A stretch of 64,000 bases of DNA from a virus. The first letter of the stretch is position 1. Each line of letters begins with the position of its first letter. Shown in pieces: positions 57,558 through 64,000 of this stretch. The notes beneath the pieces were generated by a model. It was not told the DNA's origin, did no database searches, and worked only from the letters and a program-made list of their open reading frames with translations. Position numbers and translations under genes: made by a program. The stretch is from positions 1-64,000 of the IMG/VR virus record IMGVR_UViG_3300044998_001342; one strand, given 5' to 3'.

Positions 57558-60155
57558 CTACCGCTGCGTGTCTTCGCCACGCGGATCGAAGGGGTCCGGC
57601 TGGAAGCTCGTAGTCCGCCACTCCTGGACGACCCGATCACTGCGGGCGTACTTCGAGACGGGGACGACCTCCCGAGCCACCGTGGCCGACTTCCTGATGA
57701 ACCAGGTGGTGTAGGAGACGCCGTCGGGCTCCATGCTGAACAGCTCCTCCACCTCCAGCGTCAGCAGCAGGTCGAGGGCCCGGTCGAGCCCCTGCTCCCG
57801 CAGCGTGCGCACGACGTTGTCGATGGTCCGCTCTCTCGGGACCGTGTACGTGCTGAGCGCCGTCGCGAGCGCCGACAGCGAGCTTCGGTACTGCGCCAGG
57901 CCCGTCACGATCTCTCCGGCGAAGCGAGCCCCGCGGATGAGGCGCCCGACGAGCGTATCGATCGCCGCGAAGTCCTCGGCGTACGGGGTGACGAGGAACG
58001 CGCTTGCGCTCGACTGGAGCGCGGTGAACTGGTCGGCCCTGTAGCTCCTGATCTCGTACGTCCAGTTCCCCGGCTCGAACACCACACCGTCCAGCTCGAT
58101 CGAGAGTGTGGTGGTCGCCACACTCTCGATCAGAACCTCGTAGATGATCAGCGACGGGCTCGTGAGCTTGATGATGTCGCCGCTGCGCACTCCCCGAACG
58201 ATGAAGTCGCCGGCACCCACGAGCTGGAGGCGGGTGAGGAGCGGCCGGGTCTCGGCCGACACGACCAACCCGAGAGCCGTGGCGCCCTGGCTCGGAGCGG
58301 ACACGCCCACGCCCGAAGACGTCGTGGTTCCCCGCGCCTCGATCCTGATGAACTGCCGGAAGACCGACACCGAGACGGTGTCAGCGGTCTGGAGATTCCG
58401 ATCGACCACGATACGCGCGACCTGCCCGCCACCCGCGGCTACTCGGTAGAGTCCGCTGTTGTCGCGGTTCCCGCCGCTTGTGACCTGCACGCGCGCCCCA
58501 TCGGGGATCGTGCGGTAGTCCGGCCCGATGTAATAGGTGAGGGGTCCGGTCGGGGGAGTCGGGCTCAGTGTGAGCTGGGGACCACTCACGGCGACGATCT
58601 CGTAGTCCGCGACGCCGGGCGCCGTAGTGTGCAGCGCCATCCCAGGCGCGATTCCGAGCGACTCGAAGTTCCGGCTCGGGCTGATGACCTCGGCCACTCC
58701 GACGGTCGACACCAGATCGTTTCCGCTGTCTCGCCGATCCCAGAGCACCGCCTCTTCGCCACCGACTGCCGTACGCACGGCGGTGAAGCCGGCCAGGTCC
58801 TCCGAAACAGCGAGAGCGTCGAGGAGCGGCGACGCCGCCCCGACTGCCGACACCACCTCGTCGATCGGAACACCGGCGCCCCTGTTCTCGATGAACAGGA
58901 TCTCAGCGACCGGGAATGCCCACGCCCTGAACTGCTGACGCACGAGGGTGTCGGTCAGCAGCCGCAGATGCGAGGCGTCACCCTCGTTGGTCGACTGGAA
59001 CACGAGCTGGTTGGTCGCCGCGTCCCACGTCACCTGCATGCTGGGCCCGAGACCGGCGTTCAGAGCAGCCGCCGCCACAGGACCACTGGCGTAGGCTGCG
59101 CCGATCACGAAGCTCGACGTACCGGCCAGATCCACCGTGAAGGCCGCTTCGTCGCCGGGGGTCGGCGCGACCCACGGCGAGAAGACCCGAGAGCGCAGCT
59201 CAGCACGGGAGCCCGTGCTCGAACGAGGGAGCGTCACGGCGACGGGTGTGCCGCCGTTCACCGACAGGCTCAGCGCGGCACCGGGGTCGTAGTTGAACGG
59301 GCCCGAGACGGTGCCCTGGATCCCCGCCTGGGTACCGCTGCTGTCCACGAAGGAGACCACGGAGGTGTCCCGGGTCTTCGGCATCAGGACCAGCTCGGGG
59401 TTCCTGAAGGTCGATGCCTTCGTGAGCAGCGTGCGCATCGTCAGCAGGTCGAGCATCGAGGAGCGGCTCTGCTCGATGGCCGAGCTGCCTTCCATCACCC
59501 CGCGGATCTCGGCGAGGCGATCTTGGATCCTCGACACGATGTCGCGCACGGACGACTCGGGCAGCCGCACCGACTCCAGCGTGGAGAGGGCGCCGGCGAT
59601 GTTCGTCGCGAGCTGGACGATCTGCGGATGGCGCTCGACGGCCTGGGCCCAGGTCTGTGCGACGAGCGTCCGAAGCTCGGGGCCCGTCTCCGTGACCTGG
59701 CCCGACACCACGACGTTCTTCGTCAGCTCGGAGGACACGAAGCTGGAGATGCTCTTCCGGAAGCGATCGACCGCCGGACCGATGCTCCCCCTCACGCCGG
59801 TGTTCCGAGCATTCAGGCCGGCATTCAGGTCGAGCAGGGCCGCCTGAGCAGCCGCGAGATCCGTGGTGCTCTTGATCTTCTTGGCGGACCGTGTCGTGTT
59901 GGGCCCAGCAGCCGTGATGGCATCGATAGCGGCGATCTGCTGGTTCACCAGTGCGAGCAGCCGGTTCCTGGCGAGGTAGATGACGTAGAAGTAGGAGTCC
60001 GGACGAAGCAGGAGGGCCGTCGAGAGGAGGTCGTACACTCGGTCGCGCAGCGTGAGCACGTCGCGCGCACCAGTCTTGAGCTGCGGGACTTCGAGCTGCT
60101 TGAGCAGGAAGCGATCGACCGCCGCTGCGACTTCCTCGTCGGTGAAGCCCGCCAC
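57558..60155 (-). CDS. Large tail/baseplate structural protein
   Basis: An 865-residue protein. GTG 60155 has AAGGAGG seven bases upstream. The N-terminal 220 residues are helical (VDRFLLKQLEVPQLK onward). The centre contains beta-sandwich modules, including VAAALNAGLGPSMQVTWD, a strand-helix-strand pattern that recurs in the neighbouring baseplate proteins. The C-terminus is helical again. No enzymatic motif. Context indicates baseplate or tail-tip structure. Confidence 0.75.
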   Translation of the reverse strand: MAGFTDEEVAAAVDRFLLKQLEVPQLKTGARDVLTLRDRVYDLLSTALLLRPDSYFYVIYLARNRLLALVNQQIAAIDAITAAGPNTTRSAKKIKSTTDLAAAQAALLDLNAGLNARNTGVRGSIGPAVDRFRKSISSFVSSELTKNVVVSGQVTETGPELRTLVAQTWAQAVERHPQIVQLATNIAGALSTLESVRLPESSVRDIVSRIQDRLAEIRGVMEGSSAIEQSRSSMLDLLTMRTLLTKASTFRNPELVLMPKTRDTSVVSFVDSSGTQAGIQGTVSGPFNYDPGAALSLSVNGGTPVAVTLPRSSTGSRAELRSRVFSPWVAPTPGDEAAFTVDLAGTSSFVIGAAYASGPVAAAALNAGLGPSMQVTWDAATNQLVFQSTNEGDASHLRLLTDTLVRQQFRAWAFPVAEILFIENRGAGVPIDEVVSAVGAASPLLDALAVSEDLAGFTAVRTAVGGEEAVLWDRRDSGNDLVSTVGVAEVISPSRNFESLGIAPGMALHTTAPGVADYEIVAVSGPQLTLSPTPPTGPLTYYIGPDYRTIPDGARVQVTSGGNRDNSGLYRVAAGGGQVARIVVDRNLQTADTVSVSVFRQFIRIEARGTTTSSGVGVSAPSQGATALGLVVSAETRPLLTRLQLVGAGDFIVRGVRSGDIIKLTSPSLIIYEVLIESVATTTLSIELDGVVFEPGNWTYEIRSYRADQFTALQSSASAFLVTPYAEDFAAIDTLVGRLIRGARFAGEIVTGLAQYRSSLSALATALSTYTVPRERTIDNVVRTLREQGLDRALDLLLTLEVEELFSMEPDGVSYTTWFIRKSATVAREVVPVSKYARSDRVVQEWRTTSFQPDPFDPRGEDTQR

Positions 60156-60156
60156 G

Positions 60157-60585
60157 TCAGTCCTCCTTGATGTGGTTGTTCAGCGTCTGGATGTCCTCGC
60201 GGGTCATCGACAGCGCGCGCTGGCGGACCTCGGTCGGATCGAGATCGAGCATCGAGCAGATGTACTTGAACGTGTACCGCCCTTCCTCGTCGATCTCCTC
60301 TTCGCCATCCCAGAAGAGCCACCCCGCGGCGTCGGTCGCGATGGCGAGGTCGCGTTCCGCGCGCTTGCGCTCGTTCTCCGCGCGCTTCTTCGCCTTGGTG
60401 CTCTTGAACTTCTCCGGATCGAACTGGGACGGGTCCTCGTCCTTGTACAGAACGAAGTCCCAGATCGCCCGGCGCATGATGGCCACGAGGAGGCGCTGCG
60501 ACGGCGTGGTGCCCCGCTTCCTTCCCTCAGCGTACTCCGCGTCGACGGATACGCTAGGCGACCGTGATCGGAACGACCGCTCCAT
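60157..60585 (-). CDS. Small conserved-type phage protein (start uncertain)
   Basis: A 142-residue protein if ATG 60585 is used, overlapping the previous gene by 32 bases. GTG 60486 and ATG 60477 are alternatives. The C-terminal part AAGWLFWDGEEE, then FKYICSMLDLDPTEVRQRAL resembles a widespread small phage motif with a Trp residue followed by an ICxxLxLDPxxxR helix. Function of such proteins is unknown, though a DNA-binding or regulatory role is often suggested. It is coupled to tail genes on both sides. Confidence 0.6.
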   Translation of the reverse strand: MERSFRSRSPSVSVDAEYAEGRKRGTTPSQRLLVAIMRRAIWDFVLYKDEDPSQFDPEKFKSTKAKKRAENERKRAERDLAIATDAAGWLFWDGEEEIDEEGRYTFKYICSMLDLDPTEVRQRALSMTREDIQTLNNHIKED

Positions 60586-61468
60586 CGATGCCGGGATCGG
60601 GGATGTAGACGATCGACGTGTCCTTGCGGGTGACACGAAGGGATGTGCTGCCTGCGGAGAGTCCATTGAGAACGATCGTGCCTTGGTTGATGGTGAGCCC
60701 GACCACGCTGGGGTCGTCCACCGCGTACTGTACGTCCTCCACGGCTGTCCCTTCCAGTACCTGGAAGTTGCTGGCGGTGATCTGCGGTGTGAGGGTGATG
60801 ATCCCTCCGAGGGGGACGGCGACGGGGCTGACCACGCCGAAGTCCACGTCGACGATGATGGGGAAGAGCAGGTGCATGATGTTGATCGAGGAACGGTCGG
60901 GCACGACCACGCACCTGGTGACGTTCTCGTGCGACTCGACGACAGCCTCGTACTTCCCGTCTCGGATCAGATCGACCTGGAAGAAGCCGTTCTTGTCGCT
61001 CTTGATGTTCACGCGCTCGCCCAGGATGCCGATCCCGTCGACCACCAGAGGCGTGAACATCGGGATGAAGGCGATGTCGATCCCGAGCTTCGGGCGACCG
61101 TTCGGCCCCCAGATGTACCCGGAGGCGCGGCAGAGCCGGGGGTTGGTCGCCGTGGGCAGCGTGAAGAGGCTCGCCGTGATCAGGAAGTTGTTCGCGCCGG
61201 TGGGCGCGGCTGCCGGGGGCGAGAAGACGTCGATGTACTGGGGAGACGGGATCGAGCCACCGTTGATGTAGAACCGGAGCTGGTACCGGATCGCCGGGTT
61301 GTTGCCGTCCAGCGTGAACTGGACTTTCCCCGGAAGCACCACGCCGGTGGTCCCCTCGGTGATCAGCGAGGTCCCCGTGACGTCGAACACCCGGACGACG
61401 ACGCCGTCGACCAGCGCCGGCACGATCTGGTCGTCCTGAACCGTGATCTCGACTGTCTCCAGAGCCAT
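60554..61468 (-). CDS. Tail/baseplate protein with beta-sandwich domains
   Basis: A 304-residue protein. Residues of about 115-200 (SGYIWGPNGRPKLGI; ERVNIKSDKNGFFQVDLIRD) form a carboxypeptidase-regulatory-like sandwich. A related domain is present in the protein at 62670-63632. The C-terminal 80 residues (DPSVVGLTINQGTIVLNG and AGSTSLRVTRKD) look like a bacterial Ig-like (Big_2) domain. Baseplate or fibre attachment is likely. ATG 61468 has an AGGA-type ribosome site (GTAGGAT). Confidence 0.72.
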   Translation of the reverse strand: MALETVEITVQDDQIVPALVDGVVVRVFDVTGTSLITEGTTGVVLPGKVQFTLDGNNPAIRYQLRFYINGGSIPSPQYIDVFSPPAAAPTGANNFLITASLFTLPTATNPRLCRASGYIWGPNGRPKLGIDIAFIPMFTPLVVDGIGILGERVNIKSDKNGFFQVDLIRDGKYEAVVESHENVTRCVVVPDRSSINIMHLLFPIIVDVDFGVVSPVAVPLGGIITLTPQITASNFQVLEGTAVEDVQYAVDDPSVVGLTINQGTIVLNGLSAGSTSLRVTRKDTSIVYIPDPGIDGAVVPITVA

Positions 61469-61504
61469 GCCGGAATCCTACACGAAATCGGAGCCCGGTG
61501 CCCC

Positions 61505-61510
61505 TATAAG
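61505..61510 (+). promoter_or_regulatory. Candidate phage promoter P6 (CTATAAGC type)
   Basis: TATAAG inside CCCCTATAAGCCAGTG, about 50 bases before ATG 61558. It is the only rightward promoter candidate for this isolated gene. No matching -35 box. Confidence 0.45.
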
Positions 61511-61557
61511 CCAGTGAACGGGCTCCGGCCCACCGAACACACGAGGAGAGCACCCAC

Positions 61558-62286
61558 ATGAACACGACGAACATCGAGATGCAGCGGCTTCGCGAGGAGA
61601 ACCAGAAGCTGCGCGCGGACAACGAGGCCCTCTCCGCCAAGGCGCTGCGGTACGCAACCTTCGGCGACTTCATGAAGACGCTCGTGATGCTGCCGCTCAG
61701 CGACGCGCGGAAGACCGACGACTTCTCGGCGAAGGTCGAGGTCGCGCTGATGATCCACGGCATCGACTCGCGCTCGGCGGAGGGCGAGTCGATCAAGAGC
61801 TTCTTCGTCCGGCTGATGAAGCCGGAGCGCGAGAAGCTCGTGCGCGCCTTCGTCGCCGCCGGCGACGAGCGCGAGCGGATGCACACCGAGCGGCTCACGC
61901 CGGGCTGCTCGTGTGCGCTCTGCGCGAGCGTCGAGTCGGCCGACAAGATCCGCTCGGCCGAGTACCGCGGTCGGATGCCGGAGCCGGCGACCGACCACTT
62001 CCTCACCAAGAGCCTCAACCGGGACGAGAACGAGGAGGACAAGCAGGGCGTGCGGGAGACCGCGCGCAACCTGCTCGACCTCGCCAACGAGATGGGGCTC
62101 GGCGGGCCGTCGGCCGGCGGGGTCCTCGGCGCCCTCTTCGAGATGCTCCTCGGCGGGCCGCCCGGCGGTCGCCGCGGGCGTGGTCGGAGCGGCATCCCGG
62201 GCCTCGACATCCAGGTGATGGAGCTGGGCGGCGGCGACCTGCCGCCCGAGCTGCGTCGGATCCTGAGCGGCGGCGACGAGGGCTGA
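61558..62286 (+). CDS. Isolated rightward hypothetical protein
   Basis: A 242-residue protein, ATG 61558 with GAGGAGAG upstream. An N-terminal coiled coil (EMQRLREENQKLRADNEA) leads to a helical middle with a Cys cluster (CSCALC). The C-terminus is Gly/Pro/Arg-rich. It has its own promoter-like element and a strong hairpin terminator, and it reads against the surrounding tail operon, a layout seen for moron-type accessory genes. Function unknown. Confidence 0.75.
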   Translation: MNTTNIEMQRLREENQKLRADNEALSAKALRYATFGDFMKTLVMLPLSDARKTDDFSAKVEVALMIHGIDSRSAEGESIKSFFVRLMKPEREKLVRAFVAAGDERERMHTERLTPGCSCALCASVESADKIRSAEYRGRMPEPATDHFLTKSLNRDENEEDKQGVRETARNLLDLANEMGLGGPSAGGVLGALFEMLLGGPPGGRRGRGRSGIPGLDIQVMELGGGDLPPELRRILSGGDEG

Positions 62287-62293
62287 CGGAGCG

Positions 62294-62319
62294 GTGCGGG
62301 CCCCCTCGGGGGCCTGCAC
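62294..62319. terminator. Hairpin after isolated gene
   Basis: GTGCGGGCCCCC and GGGGGCCTGCAC form a 12-bp stem with one G-U pair and a very short loop. TTTGC at 62328-62332 follows and abuts TCA (62333-62335), a stop codon on the minus strand. Confidence 0.75.
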
Positions 62320-62332
62320 CACATCCGTTTGC

Positions 62333-62391
62333 TCAGGTCGCGGCCTTCTGGATCACGTTGTCGACGAGGCCCTTGCCGACTTCCTGGCGGG
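62333..62391 (-). other. Possible C-terminal extension of the 62392-62673 gene in another frame
   Basis: Read on the minus strand in the -1 frame relative to 62392-62673, this codes for ARQEVGKGLVDNVIQKAAT ending in TGA at 62333. It looks like an ordinary protein C-terminus. The TGA sits exactly at the TTTGC-hairpin junction that marks the ends of the leftward genes at 1060 and 43274. No start codon with a ribosome site precedes it. Either a programmed frameshift, a recent mutation or a sequencing error would join it to the upstream gene. Confidence 0.4.
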
Positions 62392-62673
62392 CTAGGCCGC
62401 ACGTGGAGGACGGTCCTCCTTCGCCGGACCGGTCCGATCGAGACGAAGTAGGCCGAGCGCGGTATGCATCTCGCTCGGCTCGTCGTCTTCGATCGACTTC
62501 ATGACGCGATCGACGAAGCCCTTGAACATGGCTCGGTCGACGGCTGCACGCTTCTCGACGACCTCGACCAGCTTCTTCTCGGGGTGCTCCACGATCTCTC
62601 TCACTTCCTTCGGCACTCCGGCGTGGTGCATCGCTGCCGGGAGGACCACCGTCACGAGCTTGCCGCGGCTCAC
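62392..62673 (-). CDS. Small tail-operon protein, probably frameshifted
   Basis: A 93-residue protein from GTG 62673, overlapping the previous stop as GTGA. It is helical and charged (KLVEVVEKRAAVDRAMFKGF) and ends RPPRAA. A 7-bp inverted repeat (GGAGGAC, GTCCTCC; 62405-62419) and an internal AAGGAGG on the minus strand occur near its 3' end. The continuing open -1 frame to 62333 suggests the gene should be about 20 residues longer. Function unknown. Confidence 0.6.
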   Translation of the reverse strand: MSRGKLVTVVLPAAMHHAGVPKEVREIVEHPEKKLVEVVEKRAAVDRAMFKGFVDRVMKSIEDDEPSEMHTALGLLRLDRTGPAKEDRPPRAA

Positions 62674-63632
62674 GACGTCCTCACCGCGAAGTCGATGTTC
62701 GGCTCCTGGATGCCGAACTCGTCCTCGACCACCAGCGACGGGTCGAGCAGGTCGACGCTGTCGCCCGTGGTGGGGATGCCGAGGCGTCGGATGAAGTTCG
62801 TGCCGTCGACCGCCACGTCGACCTGCATCCCACGCAGCACTCGGATCTGAGCGTAGCCCTCGCTGTCGGTGGTCATCTGCGCGTAGTGGCGGAAGATCCC
62901 CCACCGAGACGCTCCCGACACCACGGTGTTCGGGATGAACGGGTTCAGAAGAGTCACGATCCGCCCGGCCAGCGGGCGGCCTCCCAGATCGGTCAGCCGG
63001 ATGTAGCACCAGATCTTGGTGCTGTTGGGCGTTCCGATCGGCCCTGCCTGGAACGCCGGGCCGGCCCCCTTCGTCTGCGCAGTCACGCTGTGGAGCAGCT
63101 CGACCCGGTACCAGAAGTCCACCGAGCTGTTCTGATCGGTGTAGAGGTACTCGTGGACGCCGGCGGTGAGCACGAGGTCGGCGTCGAGCCCGACAGCCGC
63201 CTGCCCCACATCGAAGCCGAGGAACGGGGCCGCGTCGCACTCCAGGATCTCGATGCTGGCGCCGCTGCCGGTCGCCACGGACGCGAGGTGCAGCTTCCCG
63301 CCCACGTCGGTGGCCACGACCAGCGCCGTCGCGCCGGTGATGGCCGCCACGACCTGCGTGGTCGTGACCGGGTCGGGATCCGCGAAGAGCACGTCGACCT
63401 GGGTCACGCCGCTTACCCGGAAGCTCAGGGTCTTGCCGTTGAGCTGGTGCGGGGTCTCGGAAGTGCCCTCCAACTCTGCCGGTGCTGCCGCAGCGGCCGT
63501 CGCCGGCTCGTAGAGTCCGTCCTGTCCGGTGCGGCTTCGCCAGAAGCGCAGCCGGTTGTACGTCAGCAGCTCCGTCGCCGGGTCGGCGACGAAGTACGAG
63601 AGCTGCACGGGCTGCTGCGTGACGACGGGCAT
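62670..63632 (-). CDS. Tail/baseplate protein with carboxypeptidase-regulatory-like domain
   Basis: A 320-residue beta-rich protein. Residues of about 85-130 contain a strand-helix-strand module (TTTQVVAAITGATALVVATD). The C-terminal part has GRPLAGRIVTLLNPF and MTTDSEGYAQIRVLRGMQ, the pattern of a carboxypeptidase-regulatory-like domain shared with the protein at 60554-61468. ATG 63632 lies 14 bases beyond the preceding gene's stop and has no clear ribosome site. A baseplate or fibre-adaptor role is likely. Confidence 0.72.
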   Translation of the reverse strand: MPVVTQQPVQLSYFVADPATELLTYNRLRFWRSRTGQDGLYEPATAAAAAPAELEGTSETPHQLNGKTLSFRVSGVTQVDVLFADPDPVTTTQVVAAITGATALVVATDVGGKLHLASVATGSGASIEILECDAAPFLGFDVGQAAVGLDADLVLTAGVHEYLYTDQNSSVDFWYRVELLHSVTAQTKGAGPAFQAGPIGTPNSTKIWCYIRLTDLGGRPLAGRIVTLLNPFIPNTVVSGASRWGIFRHYAQMTTDSEGYAQIRVLRGMQVDVAVDGTNFIRRLGIPTTGDSVDLLDPSLVVEDEFGIQEPNIDFAVRTS

Positions 63633-63646
63633 GGGAGGAGTCTACC

Positions 63647-64000
63647 TCAGTACCGCGCCGTCGCCGAAGGATCCCACTCGCGCGGGATCGGGTAGCCCGG
63701 ACCGTTCTTCGGGTTCGAGGCCGGCAGGACGAGATCGTTGTTGACCTTCAGGCCCAGCACGGGCACCGCGTACTTCAGCACGACCTCCTCCCAGATCTCC
63801 TGCCCGGGGTCGCTGCGACGAGTCGAGGACGACTGGCGGTGGGCGTACACCCACTCCAGCGGGGAGCCCAGCATGCGCCCTCGCTCGTAGAGGAAGGTGA
63901 TGCCGGTGCGTGCCGCGTCGATCGTCGCGCGCGTCAGCTTCGTGACGTCCTTGGGATCGCCTGCGGCCGTGCGGAGGTTCCCCTTCAGTCCGCAGTAGAG
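63647..64000 (-). CDS. Partial hypothetical tail-operon protein
   Basis: The C-terminal 117 residues of a leftward gene that begins beyond the window. It reads LYCGLKGNLRTAAGDPKDVT at the cut edge and ends REWDPSATARY. An in-frame ATG at 63874 is internal, because the frame stays open and coding-like up to base 64000. No domain recognised; the context is the baseplate/tail operon. Confidence 0.7.
   Translation of the reverse strand, partial: LYCGLKGNLRTAAGDPKDVTKLTRATIDAARTGITFLYERGRMLGSPLEWVYAHRQSSSTRRSDPGQEIWEEVVLKYAVPVLGLKVNNDLVLPASNPKNGPGYPIPREWDPSATARY

Noticed and set aside
1-64000. tRNA genes, CRISPR arrays, insertion sequences, integrase or attachment sites
   Set aside because: None could be recognised by eye in the intergenic gaps, which are nearly all under 110 bases (the longest, at 293-441, holds only the promoter-like elements).

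Overview
The window is a visibly GC-rich piece of a large tailed-phage genome. It starts and ends inside genes, so the genome is bigger than the window. No host genes, tRNA, rRNA, CRISPR array or insertion sequence were seen. A baseplate J-like protein, a gp25-like wedge protein and a gp5/VgrG-like spike indicate a contractile tail. The host cannot be named. Inner-membrane coiled-coil proteins near the holin candidate weakly suggest a two-membraned host. Genes are tightly packed; most neighbours overlap by 1-4 bases (ATGA, GTGA or TGATG), and starts are ATG or GTG.

Layout. (1) 2-996, rightward: a partial coiled-coil protein and a membrane-anchored protein. (2) 13870-1060, leftward: RNA polymerase, baseplate spike, three unidentified proteins and the large terminase, in one coupled operon. 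(3) 13948-18422, rightward: small proteins, then a MoxR-type AAA+ ATPase, a metallopeptidase/VWA protein and a large helical protein. (4) 24973-18462, leftward: head and packaging genes including the portal and a protein with a duplicated beta domain. (5) 25037-43221, rightward: replication and recombination (UvsW-like helicase, iron-sulfur uracil-DNA glycosylase, DnaB-like helicase, primase, probable SSB, family A DNA polymerase, RecA-like protein, Hjc-like, Cas4/RecB-like and RusA-like nucleases), ending with a membrane zincin-like protein and a stand-alone CheY-like receiver. (6) 64000-43274, leftward: baseplate, tail and fibre genes, then a holin-like lysis area, interrupted by two rightward single genes (52222-52533 and 61558-62286).

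The most unusual gene is a single 2076-residue chain containing a nearly complete bacterial beta subunit fused to a nearly complete beta-prime subunit. It keeps the catalytic triple-Asp loop and the four cysteines of the second beta-prime zinc site. It lacks the N-terminal beta-prime zinc finger, and no alpha, omega or sigma gene is visible. It heads a structural operon and overlaps the baseplate spike gene, so it may be made late and packaged in the virion.

Two promoter classes recur. Leftward operons begin with TTGACC-N18-TANNCT and a start codon only 6 bases later, implying leaderless messages (RNA polymerase and 24973 genes). Several rightward genes follow a CTATNAGC element. Convergent gene ends share GC-rich hairpins next to TTTGC, which abuts or nearly abuts the leftward stop codon. 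The same signature at 62333 suggests that the small gene at 62392-62673 really continues in another frame. The major capsid protein, sheath, tube, tape measure and endolysin were not recognised here.
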